DNA of 6,101 bases, taken from Eubacteriales Family XIII. Incertae Sedis bacterium. GTDB taxonomy: Bacteria; Bacillota; Clostridia; Peptostreptococcales; Anaerovoracaceae. A program made the translations under genes and the position numbers. Positions 1-5,708 of this stretch are shown here, in pieces (positions within the stretch are counted from its first letter, which is position 1; each line of letters starts with the position of its first letter). The notes under the pieces were generated by a model. That model ran no database searches, was not told the DNA's origin, and saw only the letters and a list, made by a program, of their open reading frames with translations. Where the stretch lies: assembly GCA_031287295.1 (NCBI GenBank), contig JAITTH010000023.1, positions 1 to 6,101 of the forward strand, read 5' to 3'.

Positions 1-1890
1 GTACAAAGGAAGGATGGCTTTTCTTACGTCGCGTCCATACCGGAATGGGAACAGTATTTTCGGGATGGTAAGTGCGTGAATGGTGTCATCGATGGTCTTT
101 CTATGAACGAGCAAAAGGTTCTTGAGGCCTATGATATTTGCTCTATCCTTGTCGTACCCTTACATCTGCAAGGAGAGTTCTGGGGCTTTATCAGTTATGA
201 CGATTGCCACGCAAAGCGTGTTTTTTCGGACGACGATGTTGATCTGCTTCAATCGGCAAGCCTTCTCATGATCAATGCGATCAGACGCAGCGAGATCTTA
301 AGCGAACTCATCGTTGCTCGTGAGGATGCCATCTCCAACGCGCGCGCGAAGAGCGATTTCCTCTCAAACATGAGCCATGAGATCCGGACTCCGCTAAACG
401 CTGTCATTGGCATGACATCCATCGGAAAGTCTGCGGAAGATGTGGAGCGCAAGGACTACGCTTTCGAGCGCATCGAGGATGCATCTACCCATCTACTTGG
501 TGTCATAAACGATATTTTAGACATGTCAAAAATCGACGCGAAGAAAATGGAGTTATCGCTGATTGATTTCAATTTCGAAAAAATGTTGCGGCGCGTTGTC
601 AATGTTATCAATTTCCGAGTTGACGAAAAACATCAGAAGCTCACCGTAAATATTGACGAAAAGATTCCATACATGCTTCACGGCGATGATCAACGGCTCG
701 CACAGGTTGTTACCAATCTCCTGAGCAATTCTGTGAAATTCACGCCCGAGAATGGCGCAATTCATTTGGAAACAACCTTCATTCAACAGACAGAAGAGAT
801 CTGTACTCTGCAAATCGCTGTTTCAGATACCGGAATCGGAATCACCCCGGAGCAGCAGACAAAGTTGTTTTCATCCTTCCAACAGGCGGAGAGTGGCACC
901 TCAAGAAAGTTCGGCGGTACCGGTCTTGGTCTTTCCATCAGCAAACATATCATTGAGATGATGGGTGGCGAAATCAAAGTCGAATCCAAGATAAATAAGG
1001 GTTCCACCTTCTCCTTCACGGTTCCGCTTCAGCGTGTAAAGGATGAAAGTAAACCGCGCCTGTTCGCAGAGGGCGTCAATCTGAAAAACCTACGTGCACT
1101 CGCTGTCGATGATGACCCATCCGTGTGCGAATACTTCCGTGAAATTTCGAATAGAGTCGGCGTTTCGATCGATACGGCGCAGAGTGCTGATGAAGCCCTC
1201 CGGCGCATTGACGCGCAAGGGGCCTACGATTTGTATTTCATAGATTTGCGTATGCCGGGTATGGACGGATTAGAACTTTCTCAGCGCATAAAAAGCGAAA
1301 GCAAGCAAGGATCCGTTATTGTTATGATTTCCACGACAGAATGGAATACCATCGAGGATGAAGCGAAAAAAGCAGGTGTGGACACTTTCCTCTCAAAGCC
1401 ACTCTTTCCGTCTGCCATCGTTGATGTTGTGAACGAATGCTTTGGCATCTCCGCAATGCGGTATGATGTCAGAACTTCAGAGGAAGGGCGTTTTGAAGGA
1501 TATAGGCTCTTGCTTGCAGAGGATGTGGAAATCAACCGTGAGATTGTGCTCGCCCTGCTTGAGCCGACAGGATTACAAGTAGATTGTGCGGAAAATGGTG
1601 CGCAGGCGCTTCACATGTTCCGCGAAGCACCGGAAAAATACGACCTGATCTTCATGGATATACAGATGCCCGAGATGGACGGTTATGAAGCGACAGTGGC
1701 GATTCGAGCACTCGATCTTCCATTTGCAAATACAATTCCGATCATTGCCATGACCGCGAATGTATTCAAAGAGGACATTGAACAGTGCATTGCTGCGGGT
1801 ATGAACGACCATGTTGGAAAACCGCTCGACTTCGATGAAGTAAGAGAGCTGCTGCATCGGTATCTTCCGAGGCATTCGAGGTTGCGATAA
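1..1890 (+). CDS. Hybrid sensor histidine kinase (GAF-HisKA-HATPase-REC-REC), 5'-truncated by window edge
   Basis: This is a signal-transducing kinase that autophosphorylates on His and passes the phosphate to its own receiver domains. The reading frame is open from base 1, giving 629 visible residues. The GTG at 76 is therefore only an internal codon, and the gene begins upstream. Domains in visible numbering: the C-terminal part of a GAF sensor (about 1-90, with the typical VPL...GFISYDD pattern); a short helical linker; HisKA with H126 in the SHEIRTP box; HATPase_c with N-box N243, G1 box DTGIGI at D276 and G2 box GGTGLGL at 305-311; REC1 with acidic triad D370-D372, phospho-acceptor D415 and K466; REC2 with E507/D508, D553 and K607. 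Both receivers keep their key residues. No HPt domain follows, so the final phosphotransfer partner must be encoded elsewhere. No membrane segment is visible in this part. The input signal is unknown, and the gene converges on the metabolic block rather than being co-transcribed with it. Confidence 0.95.
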   Translation, partial: VQRKDGFSYVASIPEWEQYFRDGKCVNGVIDGLSMNEQKVLEAYDICSILVVPLHLQGEFWGFISYDDCHAKRVFSDDDVDLLQSASLLMINAIRRSEILSELIVAREDAISNARAKSDFLSNMSHEIRTPLNAVIGMTSIGKSAEDVERKDYAFERIEDASTHLLGVINDILDMSKIDAKKMELSLIDFNFEKMLRRVVNVINFRVDEKHQKLTVNIDEKIPYMLHGDDQRLAQVVTNLLSNSVKFTPENGAIHLETTFIQQTEEICTLQIAVSDTGIGITPEQQTKLFSSFQQAESGTSRKFGGTGLGLSISKHIIEMMGGEIKVESKINKGSTFSFTVPLQRVKDESKPRLFAEGVNLKNLRALAVDDDPSVCEYFREISNRVGVSIDTAQSADEALRRIDAQGAYDLYFIDLRMPGMDGLELSQRIKSESKQGSVIVMISTTEWNTIEDEAKKAGVDTFLSKPLFPSAIVDVVNECFGISAMRYDVRTSEEGRFEGYRLLLAEDVEINREIVLALLEPTGLQVDCAENGAQALHMFREAPEKYDLIFMDIQMPEMDGYEATVAIRALDLPFANTIPIIAMTANVFKEDIEQCIAAGMNDHVGKPLDFDEVRELLHRYLPRHSRLR

Positions 1891-1897
1891 AACCACT

Positions 1898-1941
1898 AAA
1901 AAACCACCTATCGATAAACTATTTTGTATCAATAGATGGTT
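1898..1941 (-). terminator. Rho-independent terminator of the tRNA-Arg / minus-strand block
   Basis: Two 15-base arms at 1927-1941 and 1902-1916 surround a 10-base loop. In minus-strand RNA all 15 positions can pair (13 Watson-Crick plus two G-U pairs), and the stem runs directly into a U tract (A6 at 1898-1903 on the plus strand). In plus-strand RNA the same two positions become C-A mismatches and no U tract follows, so it should act in the minus direction only. It begins six bases after the tRNA CCA end. Confidence 0.85.
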
Positions 1942-1947
1942 GATTTC

Positions 1948-2024
1948 TGGCACGCCCTGAGAGATTCGAACTCCCGACCTACTGGTTCGTAGCCAGGCAC
2001 TCTATCCAGCTGAGCTAAGGGCGC
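1948..2024 (-). tRNA. tRNA-Arg, anticodon ACG
   Basis: A complete 77-nt cloverleaf with the CCA encoded at 1950-1948. The acceptor stem GCGCCCT pairs with AGGGCGT, the first pair being a G1-U72 wobble. The D arm is GCTC/GAGT with loop AGCTGGATA, and A20 and discriminator G73 agree with arginine identity. The anticodon loop CTACGAA places ACG at 1990-1988; A34 would be read as inosine after TadA editing, decoding CGU/CGC/CGA. The T arm is GGGAG-TTCGAAT-CTCTC. The 27-43 pair at the top of the anticodon stem is a C-U mismatch, a small oddity, while the other four pairs are intact. It sits between its own promoter and terminator, so it can be an independent transcription unit. Confidence 0.96.
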
Positions 2025-2038
2025 ACATCCGAGAATTT

Positions 2039-2067
2039 ATTATACAGAAGGAGCGCCTTTCTGTCAA
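2039..2067 (-). promoter_or_regulatory. Perfect sigma-70/A promoter for tRNA-Arg
   Basis: On the minus strand, TTGACA (2067-2062) and TATAAT (2044-2039) are separated by exactly 17 bases, a 12/12 match to consensus. The expected start is near 2032, giving a leader of about eight bases before the tRNA 5' end at 2024. Strong consensus promoters are usual for stable RNA genes. No GC-rich discriminator is seen after the -10; the bases that follow are AT-rich. Confidence 0.9.
2044..2064. repeat. Imperfect inverted repeat filling the tRNA promoter spacer
   Basis: ACAGAAGG at 2044-2051 is mirrored by CCTTTCTGT at 2056-2064, with one extra base in the second arm and a four-base centre. The repeat covers nearly the whole spacer and touches both the -35 and the -10. 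It could be a repressor site, a fold at the end of SDR transcripts, or chance. It has no U tract on either strand, so it is not a standard terminator. Confidence 0.45.
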
Positions 2068-2082
2068 AGAAAAAAACTTCGT

Positions 2083-2880
2083 TTAATGATGTCCCATGCT
2101 TCCGCTTTCAGGAAGCGTACTTCCGCCGTCGATGACAATCTGCGTTCCTGTGATGTAGCGGGATTCGTCCGAAGACAGGAAGGCAACTAAGTCGCCGAGT
2201 TCTTCTGTCGTTCCGAGGCGTTCCATGGGTATGCCCGCTGCGATGCCATCGATAACGCGCTGCGGATTTGCAGGATCGGTTTCTCGAGCAGAACCCTGCA
2301 CCATCGGGGTTAGAATGTATCCGGGGCAGATTGCATTCACCGTGATATTTTGCTTTGCCACTTCTATCGCAAGCGCCTTTGTGAAGCCCCAGATTGCCGC
2401 CTTCGTTGTTCCGTAGGCCGTCTCACCCGGATCCACAACCGTTGTGCCCGTTACAGAAGACATATTTACAATCTTGCCGTAATGGTTTTCAATCATGTAG
2501 GGGAGAATCGCCTTAGAACAATTCCAGACGCCCTTGATATTGATGTCAAACATCCGATCCCGAATCTCATCGCTCAATTCGAGGAAGGGAATGATGTTGG
2601 CGACACCCGCGTTGTTGACCAAAATATCAATCTTGCCATACTTTTCAACGATTTTCTTTGCAACCGCACGGATGCTCTCGATGTCGGTTACATCGCCGAT
2701 ATGACTTTCCGCCAAAAGTCCTTCTCCGCGTAGCTTCTCAGCAGAGTCCGACACTAGGGGGTTTACATCTACGAGGTTTACAATGGCCCCGTGCCTTGCC
2801 AATACCGTAGCGGCGCCGAGCCCGTTACCCATGGCAGCACCTGTTACAAAAGCGACTTTATTTTCCAGTTTCTTTGTCAT
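2083..2880 (-). CDS. SDR-family NAD(P)-dependent oxidoreductase, UcpA-like
   Basis: A classical short-chain dehydrogenase of 265 residues, expected to be cytoplasmic, interconverting an alcohol and a carbonyl with a nicotinamide cofactor. Visible motifs: cofactor loop TGAAMGNG (13-20); D38 at the end of the second beta strand, which favours NAD(H) over NADP(H); D63 of the GDV motif; NNAG (89-92); and catalytic N114, S142, Y156 and K160. The stretches around DINIKGVWN, DPGETAY and the tail GTQ.VIDGGSTLPE closely resemble enterobacterial UcpA as I recall it. UcpA's natural substrate is poorly defined, so I give no symbol. The start is ATG at 2880, with GAGGGAG four bases upstream, a rather short spacing. 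It lies 100 bp after the acylating aldehyde dehydrogenase and in the same direction, but may also have its own promoter. In context it may reduce the aldehyde or oxidise a hydroxy intermediate; this is inference. Confidence 0.92.
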   Translation of the reverse strand: MTKKLENKVAFVTGAAMGNGLGAATVLARHGAIVNLVDVNPLVSDSAEKLRGEGLLAESHIGDVTDIESIRAVAKKIVEKYGKIDILVNNAGVANIIPFLELSDEIRDRMFDINIKGVWNCSKAILPYMIENHYGKIVNMSSVTGTTVVDPGETAYGTTKAAIWGFTKALAIEVAKQNITVNAICPGYILTPMVQGSARETDPANPQRVIDGIAAGIPMERLGTTEELGDLVAFLSSDESRYITGTQIVIDGGSTLPESGSMGHH

Positions 2881-2910
2881 GGGACTCCCTCTTTTCTACG
2901 AAAAGCATTC

Positions 2911-2940
2911 ATGGGATGAAGCTTCATTGCAACATCCCAT
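2911..2940. repeat. Perfect 8-bp inverted repeat upstream of the SDR gene (possible operator)
   Basis: ATGGGATG (2911-2918) and CATCCCAT (2933-2940) are exact reverse complements around a 14-base centre that itself contains the palindrome GAAGCTTC. With a one-base bulge the outer TTC/GAA also pairs. The repeat begins about where transcription from the candidate TTGACA promoter would start, a usual place for a repressor operator. As RNA it would form a hairpin in the leader, but no clean U tract follows, so it is a weak terminator candidate at best. Confidence 0.55.
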
Positions 2941-2943
2941 TGA

Positions 2944-2972
2944 AAATTACTTCATACATTCAGTGATGTCAA
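2944..2972 (-). promoter_or_regulatory. Candidate promoter for the SDR gene
   Basis: On the minus strand a perfect TTGACA (2972-2967) is followed after 17 bases by TAATTT (2949-2944), which matches the -10 consensus at only three of six positions. It lies just after the stop of the aldehyde dehydrogenase and would give a leader of roughly 55 bases. The poor -10 makes it a modest call; it would fit an activated or repressed promoter. Confidence 0.4.
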
Positions 2973-2980
2973 GTCTGTTT

Positions 2981-4354
2981 TCAAATGCTCCATAGTTCTT
3001 CATCTGAAAGCTTAAGCGCAGGAGCATCTGGGATTTCGTATGCAATGCGGCTGATGTTCACAAGATGATGCCACCATAGATTTTCAGTGATACTGTTGTT
3101 GCCCCAGGAACCACATCCGAGCGTCCCGGTCGGATTCAATCCGTTTGCCAGAGTACCGCCGAGGCTACCGGATGCGATTTGGTTTACGACAAATCGTGCG
3201 CAATGAATCCGCTCTGCTGCATATTCGATATTCCTTTTTATGGTGGAATGAATCACACAACTATGCCCTGTACCTTCATTGTCTATGTTAATACCGGCAT
3301 TTCTAACTGCACTCTCCCAACCTTCATAGACGTACATAGAGAGCACGGGAAAGAGCTTTTCCTTTGCGAGGACTTCATCTGCCCCGAGTTTCGAGATGCG
3401 AATCACAATTTGTTTTGTTTCTTCAGGAATGCGGATTCCTGCCATCTTCGCAATCTCGAATGGTTTTATGCCAACGGAACCTTTGTTCATCATCCCATTC
3501 GGGAACAACGCCTGACGAAATTTGTCAGCTTCCGTATCATCGGTAACAACATAGGCACCTTGTGCTGCAAAAGCGGCTTGCACTTCAGCTTCGCGGGAAA
3601 TGGGCACATGTATGGATTGTTCACAGGTGCAAAGTACGCCATTGTCATAAGTCCGACCTGTGATCGTCTTGGTGACGGCAGCGTCGATGTCGGCAGATTC
3701 ATCCCATAGGCTCTGTACATTCCCGGCACCGACGCCGAACGCCGGTTCTCCACTCGAATAAGCCGCCTTGACCATTCCCGGTCCGCCTGTCGCGATACAA
3801 GTATCACAAGAAGCCATGATAAGAGCGGAGACTTCGATCGATGCTTCCGACACGACTTGAATCAGATCTTCGGGTGCGTCAACTGTTTTCAGTGCATCAC
3901 GCATGATGCGTACAGTTTCTTTTCCGGATTCGAACCCGCTTGGATGAGGGCAAACGATGATGGCATTGCCGCCCTTTAGCGCAATCATCGCGTTATGGAT
4001 GGGTGTCATAACAGGGTTTGTTACAGGAGTGCTGGTTCCTATGACGCCGATTGGTTTTGCCACTTCCACGAGGCATTTCTCATCGTCATAACGGATGATG
4101 CCACGGCTTTTCTGCCCTTTGATCTTGTACCAAGTGACTTTAGGCTTATTCCTGTTTTTTGCGATCTTGTCCGGTACATTGCCCATCTTCGTTTCTTCGA
4201 CTGCCATAATCGCAAGTGGCTCAGCATTGTCAGCGACGGCTTTGCCAATTGCATGAACAGCTCTGTCAACAGCTTCTTGCGAGAAGCCTTCAAAGATTTG
4301 CTGTGCGCTCCGTGCTTTTGATATCAATTCTTCAACATGTGTTTGTGGATTCAT
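2981..4354 (-). CDS. CoA-acylating aldehyde dehydrogenase (acetaldehyde/sulfoacetaldehyde dehydrogenase type)
   Basis: Expected to oxidise an aldehyde to its acyl-CoA with NAD(P)+ and CoA, in the cytoplasm. The protein has 457 residues, the usual length for single-domain EutE/SauS-like enzymes and for the ALDH half of AdhE. Visible: the cofactor-fold start VAKPIGVIG (98-106), PHP (136-138), ATGGPGMVKAAYSSG (188-202) and GVGAGN (207-212). The catalytic cysteine C242 lies in YDNGVLCTCEQ, the counterpart of DNGMICASEQ in AdhE. The tail GTLGCGSWGNNSITENL (410-426) is typical of the acylating class. C244, two residues after the nucleophile, replaces the Ser seen in AdhE. The ATG at 4354 is chosen because AGGAGA lies six bases upstream; a longer TTG start at 4381 has no such site. 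It follows the aminotransferase by 55 bp and probably acts on the aldehyde that enzyme makes. The GLNPTGTLGCGSWGNN tail recalls sulfoacetaldehyde dehydrogenases, but the substrate is not proven. Confidence 0.93.
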   Translation of the reverse strand: MNPQTHVEELISKARSAQQIFEGFSQEAVDRAVHAIGKAVADNAEPLAIMAVEETKMGNVPDKIAKNRNKPKVTWYKIKGQKSRGIIRYDDEKCLVEVAKPIGVIGTSTPVTNPVMTPIHNAMIALKGGNAIIVCPHPSGFESGKETVRIMRDALKTVDAPEDLIQVVSEASIEVSALIMASCDTCIATGGPGMVKAAYSSGEPAFGVGAGNVQSLWDESADIDAAVTKTITGRTYDNGVLCTCEQSIHVPISREAEVQAAFAAQGAYVVTDDTEADKFRQALFPNGMMNKGSVGIKPFEIAKMAGIRIPEETKQIVIRISKLGADEVLAKEKLFPVLSMYVYEGWESAVRNAGINIDNEGTGHSCVIHSTIKRNIEYAAERIHCARFVVNQIASGSLGGTLANGLNPTGTLGCGSWGNNSITENLWWHHLVNISRIAYEIPDAPALKLSDEELWSI

Positions 4355-4360
4355 TGGTTT

Positions 4361-4366
4361 TCTCCT
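4361..4366 (-). promoter_or_regulatory. Ribosome binding site fixing the acylating ALDH start
   Basis: AGGAGA on the minus strand, six bases before the ATG at 4354-4352. It lies inside the longer frame that would start with TTG at 4381, and so it argues against that start. Confidence 0.85.
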
Positions 4367-4409
4367 ATTTTTTATGAGCAATTAAGGACCTTACAACGAC
4401 CAAGCCTGT

Positions 4410-5618
4410 TTACAGTGCCTCTATGGATTCTTTCAAGATAGCGCAGGCCTTATCGCAGTCTGTTCTGGATGCGATAAGGGGTGGTACCATGCGAATAATG
4501 TTGGCGCCGATTGCCGTCGTTAAAAGTTTTCGTTCTATCGCCTTGCGTTTGACTTCAACTGCCTTTGGAATATCGAGCTCAACACCAATAAGGTAGCCAC
4601 GACCACGCACTTCTTTTACATGTGGAAGTTCTCTTAGCTTGTCCATAAAATAAGCACCGGTTTCAGCAGCATGAGCACCCAACTTGCGGTCGATGAGTTC
4701 ATTTAATTCCGCATAACCGGCAGCGCATACGACAGGATTTCCACTGTATGTGCTGCCGTGTGAACCGGGCGTAAATGCCTTTGCCACTTCACTTGTTGCA
4801 ATAATAGCGCCGAGAGGAAGCCCACCGCCAAGTGTCTTCGCCATCGATACGACATCCGGCTTGATCCCGTAATGCATATAGGCCATTGGGTACCCCGTTC
4901 TGTACCAACCGGTTTGAATTTCATCAATCAGAAGCAAGAGCCCTTTGTCATGACAGAGCTTCGCAATGCCCTTGAGGAATGCATCTGTGGCAACTCTGAC
5001 GCCTCCTTCACCTTGTATGGGTTCCAACATAATGGCAATGGTGTCTTCCGTAACCTGTTCGGCGAAAGAATCGACATTGTTAAACTCGGCATAGGTAAAT
5101 CCGGGCACGAGTGGCAAGAATCCCTTGTGAATCGCGCTGTCAGGTTGCCCTGTTGCTGTCATAGAAGCATACGTTCTGCCATGAAAGCTGCTTTTTGCCG
5201 TAATGATATGGTATTTATTGGGACCGTAGTTGTCGGTACCATATTTACGTGCGAGTTTGATCATTGCCTCGTTCGCCTCGGTGCCGCTGCTTTGATAATA
5301 AATCTTGTCCATGCCCGTTGTCTCACAAATCAGCTTTGCCAGAACAGCCTGTGGAATGGAATAAGGATAGTTGAAGACGTGCATCACTTCCTGCATCTGT
5401 TGTACTGCTGTTTGAACGACTTTTTCGTTGCAGTTTCCGGCGCTGTTTACGGCAATCCCACCATAAAAATCAAGGTAAGCATTACGATCCTGATCGTAGA
5501 TATACATATCTTTTGCACGCTCTGCAAGAAAAGGAAACCTCTCGTAGGTTTCAATCATGTACTTTTCTGTGTAGGCCTTAATGTCCTCGAAAGTCAGTCC
5601 CATATCTTTTAATTGCAT
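4410..5618 (-). CDS. Class III PLP aminotransferase, acetylornithine/ornithine aminotransferase-like
   Basis: A 402-residue fold-type I omega-aminotransferase that moves a terminal amino group from a substrate to a 2-oxo acid, leaving an aldehyde. Motifs: GGIAVNSAG (53-61); phosphate-binding SSGTEANE (110-117); SFHGRT (144-149), where F145 would stack on PLP and R148 would bind the substrate carboxylate as in ArgD; EPIQGEGG (199-206); D232 in IDEIQTG; PLP Schiff-base lysine K261 in SMAKTLGGG; and GSHGSTYSGNP (286-295). Length and motifs match the ArgD/OAT group rather than the longer (about 450 residue) taurine-pyruvate or GABA enzymes. ArgD proteins normally have GMGRTG after the DEVQT motif; here it is GWYRTG, a change at the active-site edge. 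No other arginine biosynthesis gene is nearby, and an acylating aldehyde dehydrogenase follows at 55 bp, so a catabolic omega-amine role is more likely than arginine synthesis. ATG at 5618 is supported by AGGAG seven bases upstream. Confidence 0.92.
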   Translation of the reverse strand: MQLKDMGLTFEDIKAYTEKYMIETYERFPFLAERAKDMYIYDQDRNAYLDFYGGIAVNSAGNCNEKVVQTAVQQMQEVMHVFNYPYSIPQAVLAKLICETTGMDKIYYQSSGTEANEAMIKLARKYGTDNYGPNKYHIITAKSSFHGRTYASMTATGQPDSAIHKGFLPLVPGFTYAEFNNVDSFAEQVTEDTIAIMLEPIQGEGGVRVATDAFLKGIAKLCHDKGLLLLIDEIQTGWYRTGYPMAYMHYGIKPDVVSMAKTLGGGLPLGAIIATSEVAKAFTPGSHGSTYSGNPVVCAAGYAELNELIDRKLGAHAAETGAYFMDKLRELPHVKEVRGRGYLIGVELDIPKAVEVKRKAIERKLLTTAIGANIIRMVPPLIASRTDCDKACAILKESIEAL

Positions 5619-5640
5619 TGTTGCTCTCCTTTTTTATGAC

Positions 5641-5695
5641 ACGAATGGTTTAACAATCTCAAATAGCATTTCAGATGAACGGATTGTACCATCGT
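5641..5695. repeat. Imperfect inverted repeat upstream of the aminotransferase gene
   Basis: The arm at 5682-5695 (GATTGTACCATCGT) is the reverse complement of 5641-5658 apart from bulges of one base and three bases in the latter. This gives 14 paired positions around a 23-base centre. It fills most of the 90-bp gap between the amidohydrolase and aminotransferase genes, and one arm contains the candidate extended -10. No U tract follows on the minus strand, so it reads as an operator or leader structure rather than a terminator. Confidence 0.5.
5683..5691 (-). promoter_or_regulatory. Candidate extended -10 promoter for the aminotransferase-ALDH genes
   Basis: The minus strand reads TGGTACAAT, an extended -10 (TGn) plus a five-of-six match to TATAAT. 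The -35 region about 17 bases upstream (TAAAAG) is poor, which extended -10 promoters tolerate. The expected start near 5676 would give a leader of about 58 bases before the ATG at 5618. Confidence 0.35.
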
Positions 5696-5708
5696 AATCG
5701 AATCCCTT

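Noticed and set aside
76..1890. The kinase as a complete 604-residue protein starting at the GTG at 76
   Set aside because: The frame is open to base 1 and the GAF domain is already under way there. No ribosome binding site precedes 76, so the gene is cut by the window edge.
1573..1953. A 126-codon minus-strand frame spanning the kinase 3' end and the terminator
   Set aside because: It runs through the tRNA terminator hairpin and antisense to the REC2 domain, and the translation shows no protein family signature.
1902..2024. tRNA-Arg 3' end as an integration site for a mobile element
   Set aside because: No integrase, no repeat of the tRNA 3' end elsewhere in the window, and no change of gene character on either side.
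3179..3709. A 176-codon open frame on the plus strand opposite the acylating ALDH
   Set aside because: Antisense to strongly conserved ALDH coding sequence, with no motif or family resemblance in the translation.
4355..4381. Longer ALDH start at a TTG (4381)
   Set aside because: The AGGAGA site for the ATG at 4354 would lie inside this extension, and the extra residues (MLIKNRRKP) look like translated leader.
4383..4393. Palindrome TAAGG-A-CCTTA between the aminotransferase and the ALDH
   Set aside because: Only 11 bases with a single central base, so it cannot form a hairpin, and no promoter elements are placed around it.
4872..5612. A 246-codon open frame on the plus strand opposite the aminotransferase
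   Set aside because: It is the antisense shadow of a gene with clear PLP-enzyme motifs. The translation is Cys/His/Phe-rich without recognisable domain patterns, and no ribosome binding site was seen.
5619..5665. TTGAGA / CATAAA promoter-like pair just before the aminotransferase
   Set aside because: The start site would fall within the ribosome binding site, leaving too little leader for normal translation.
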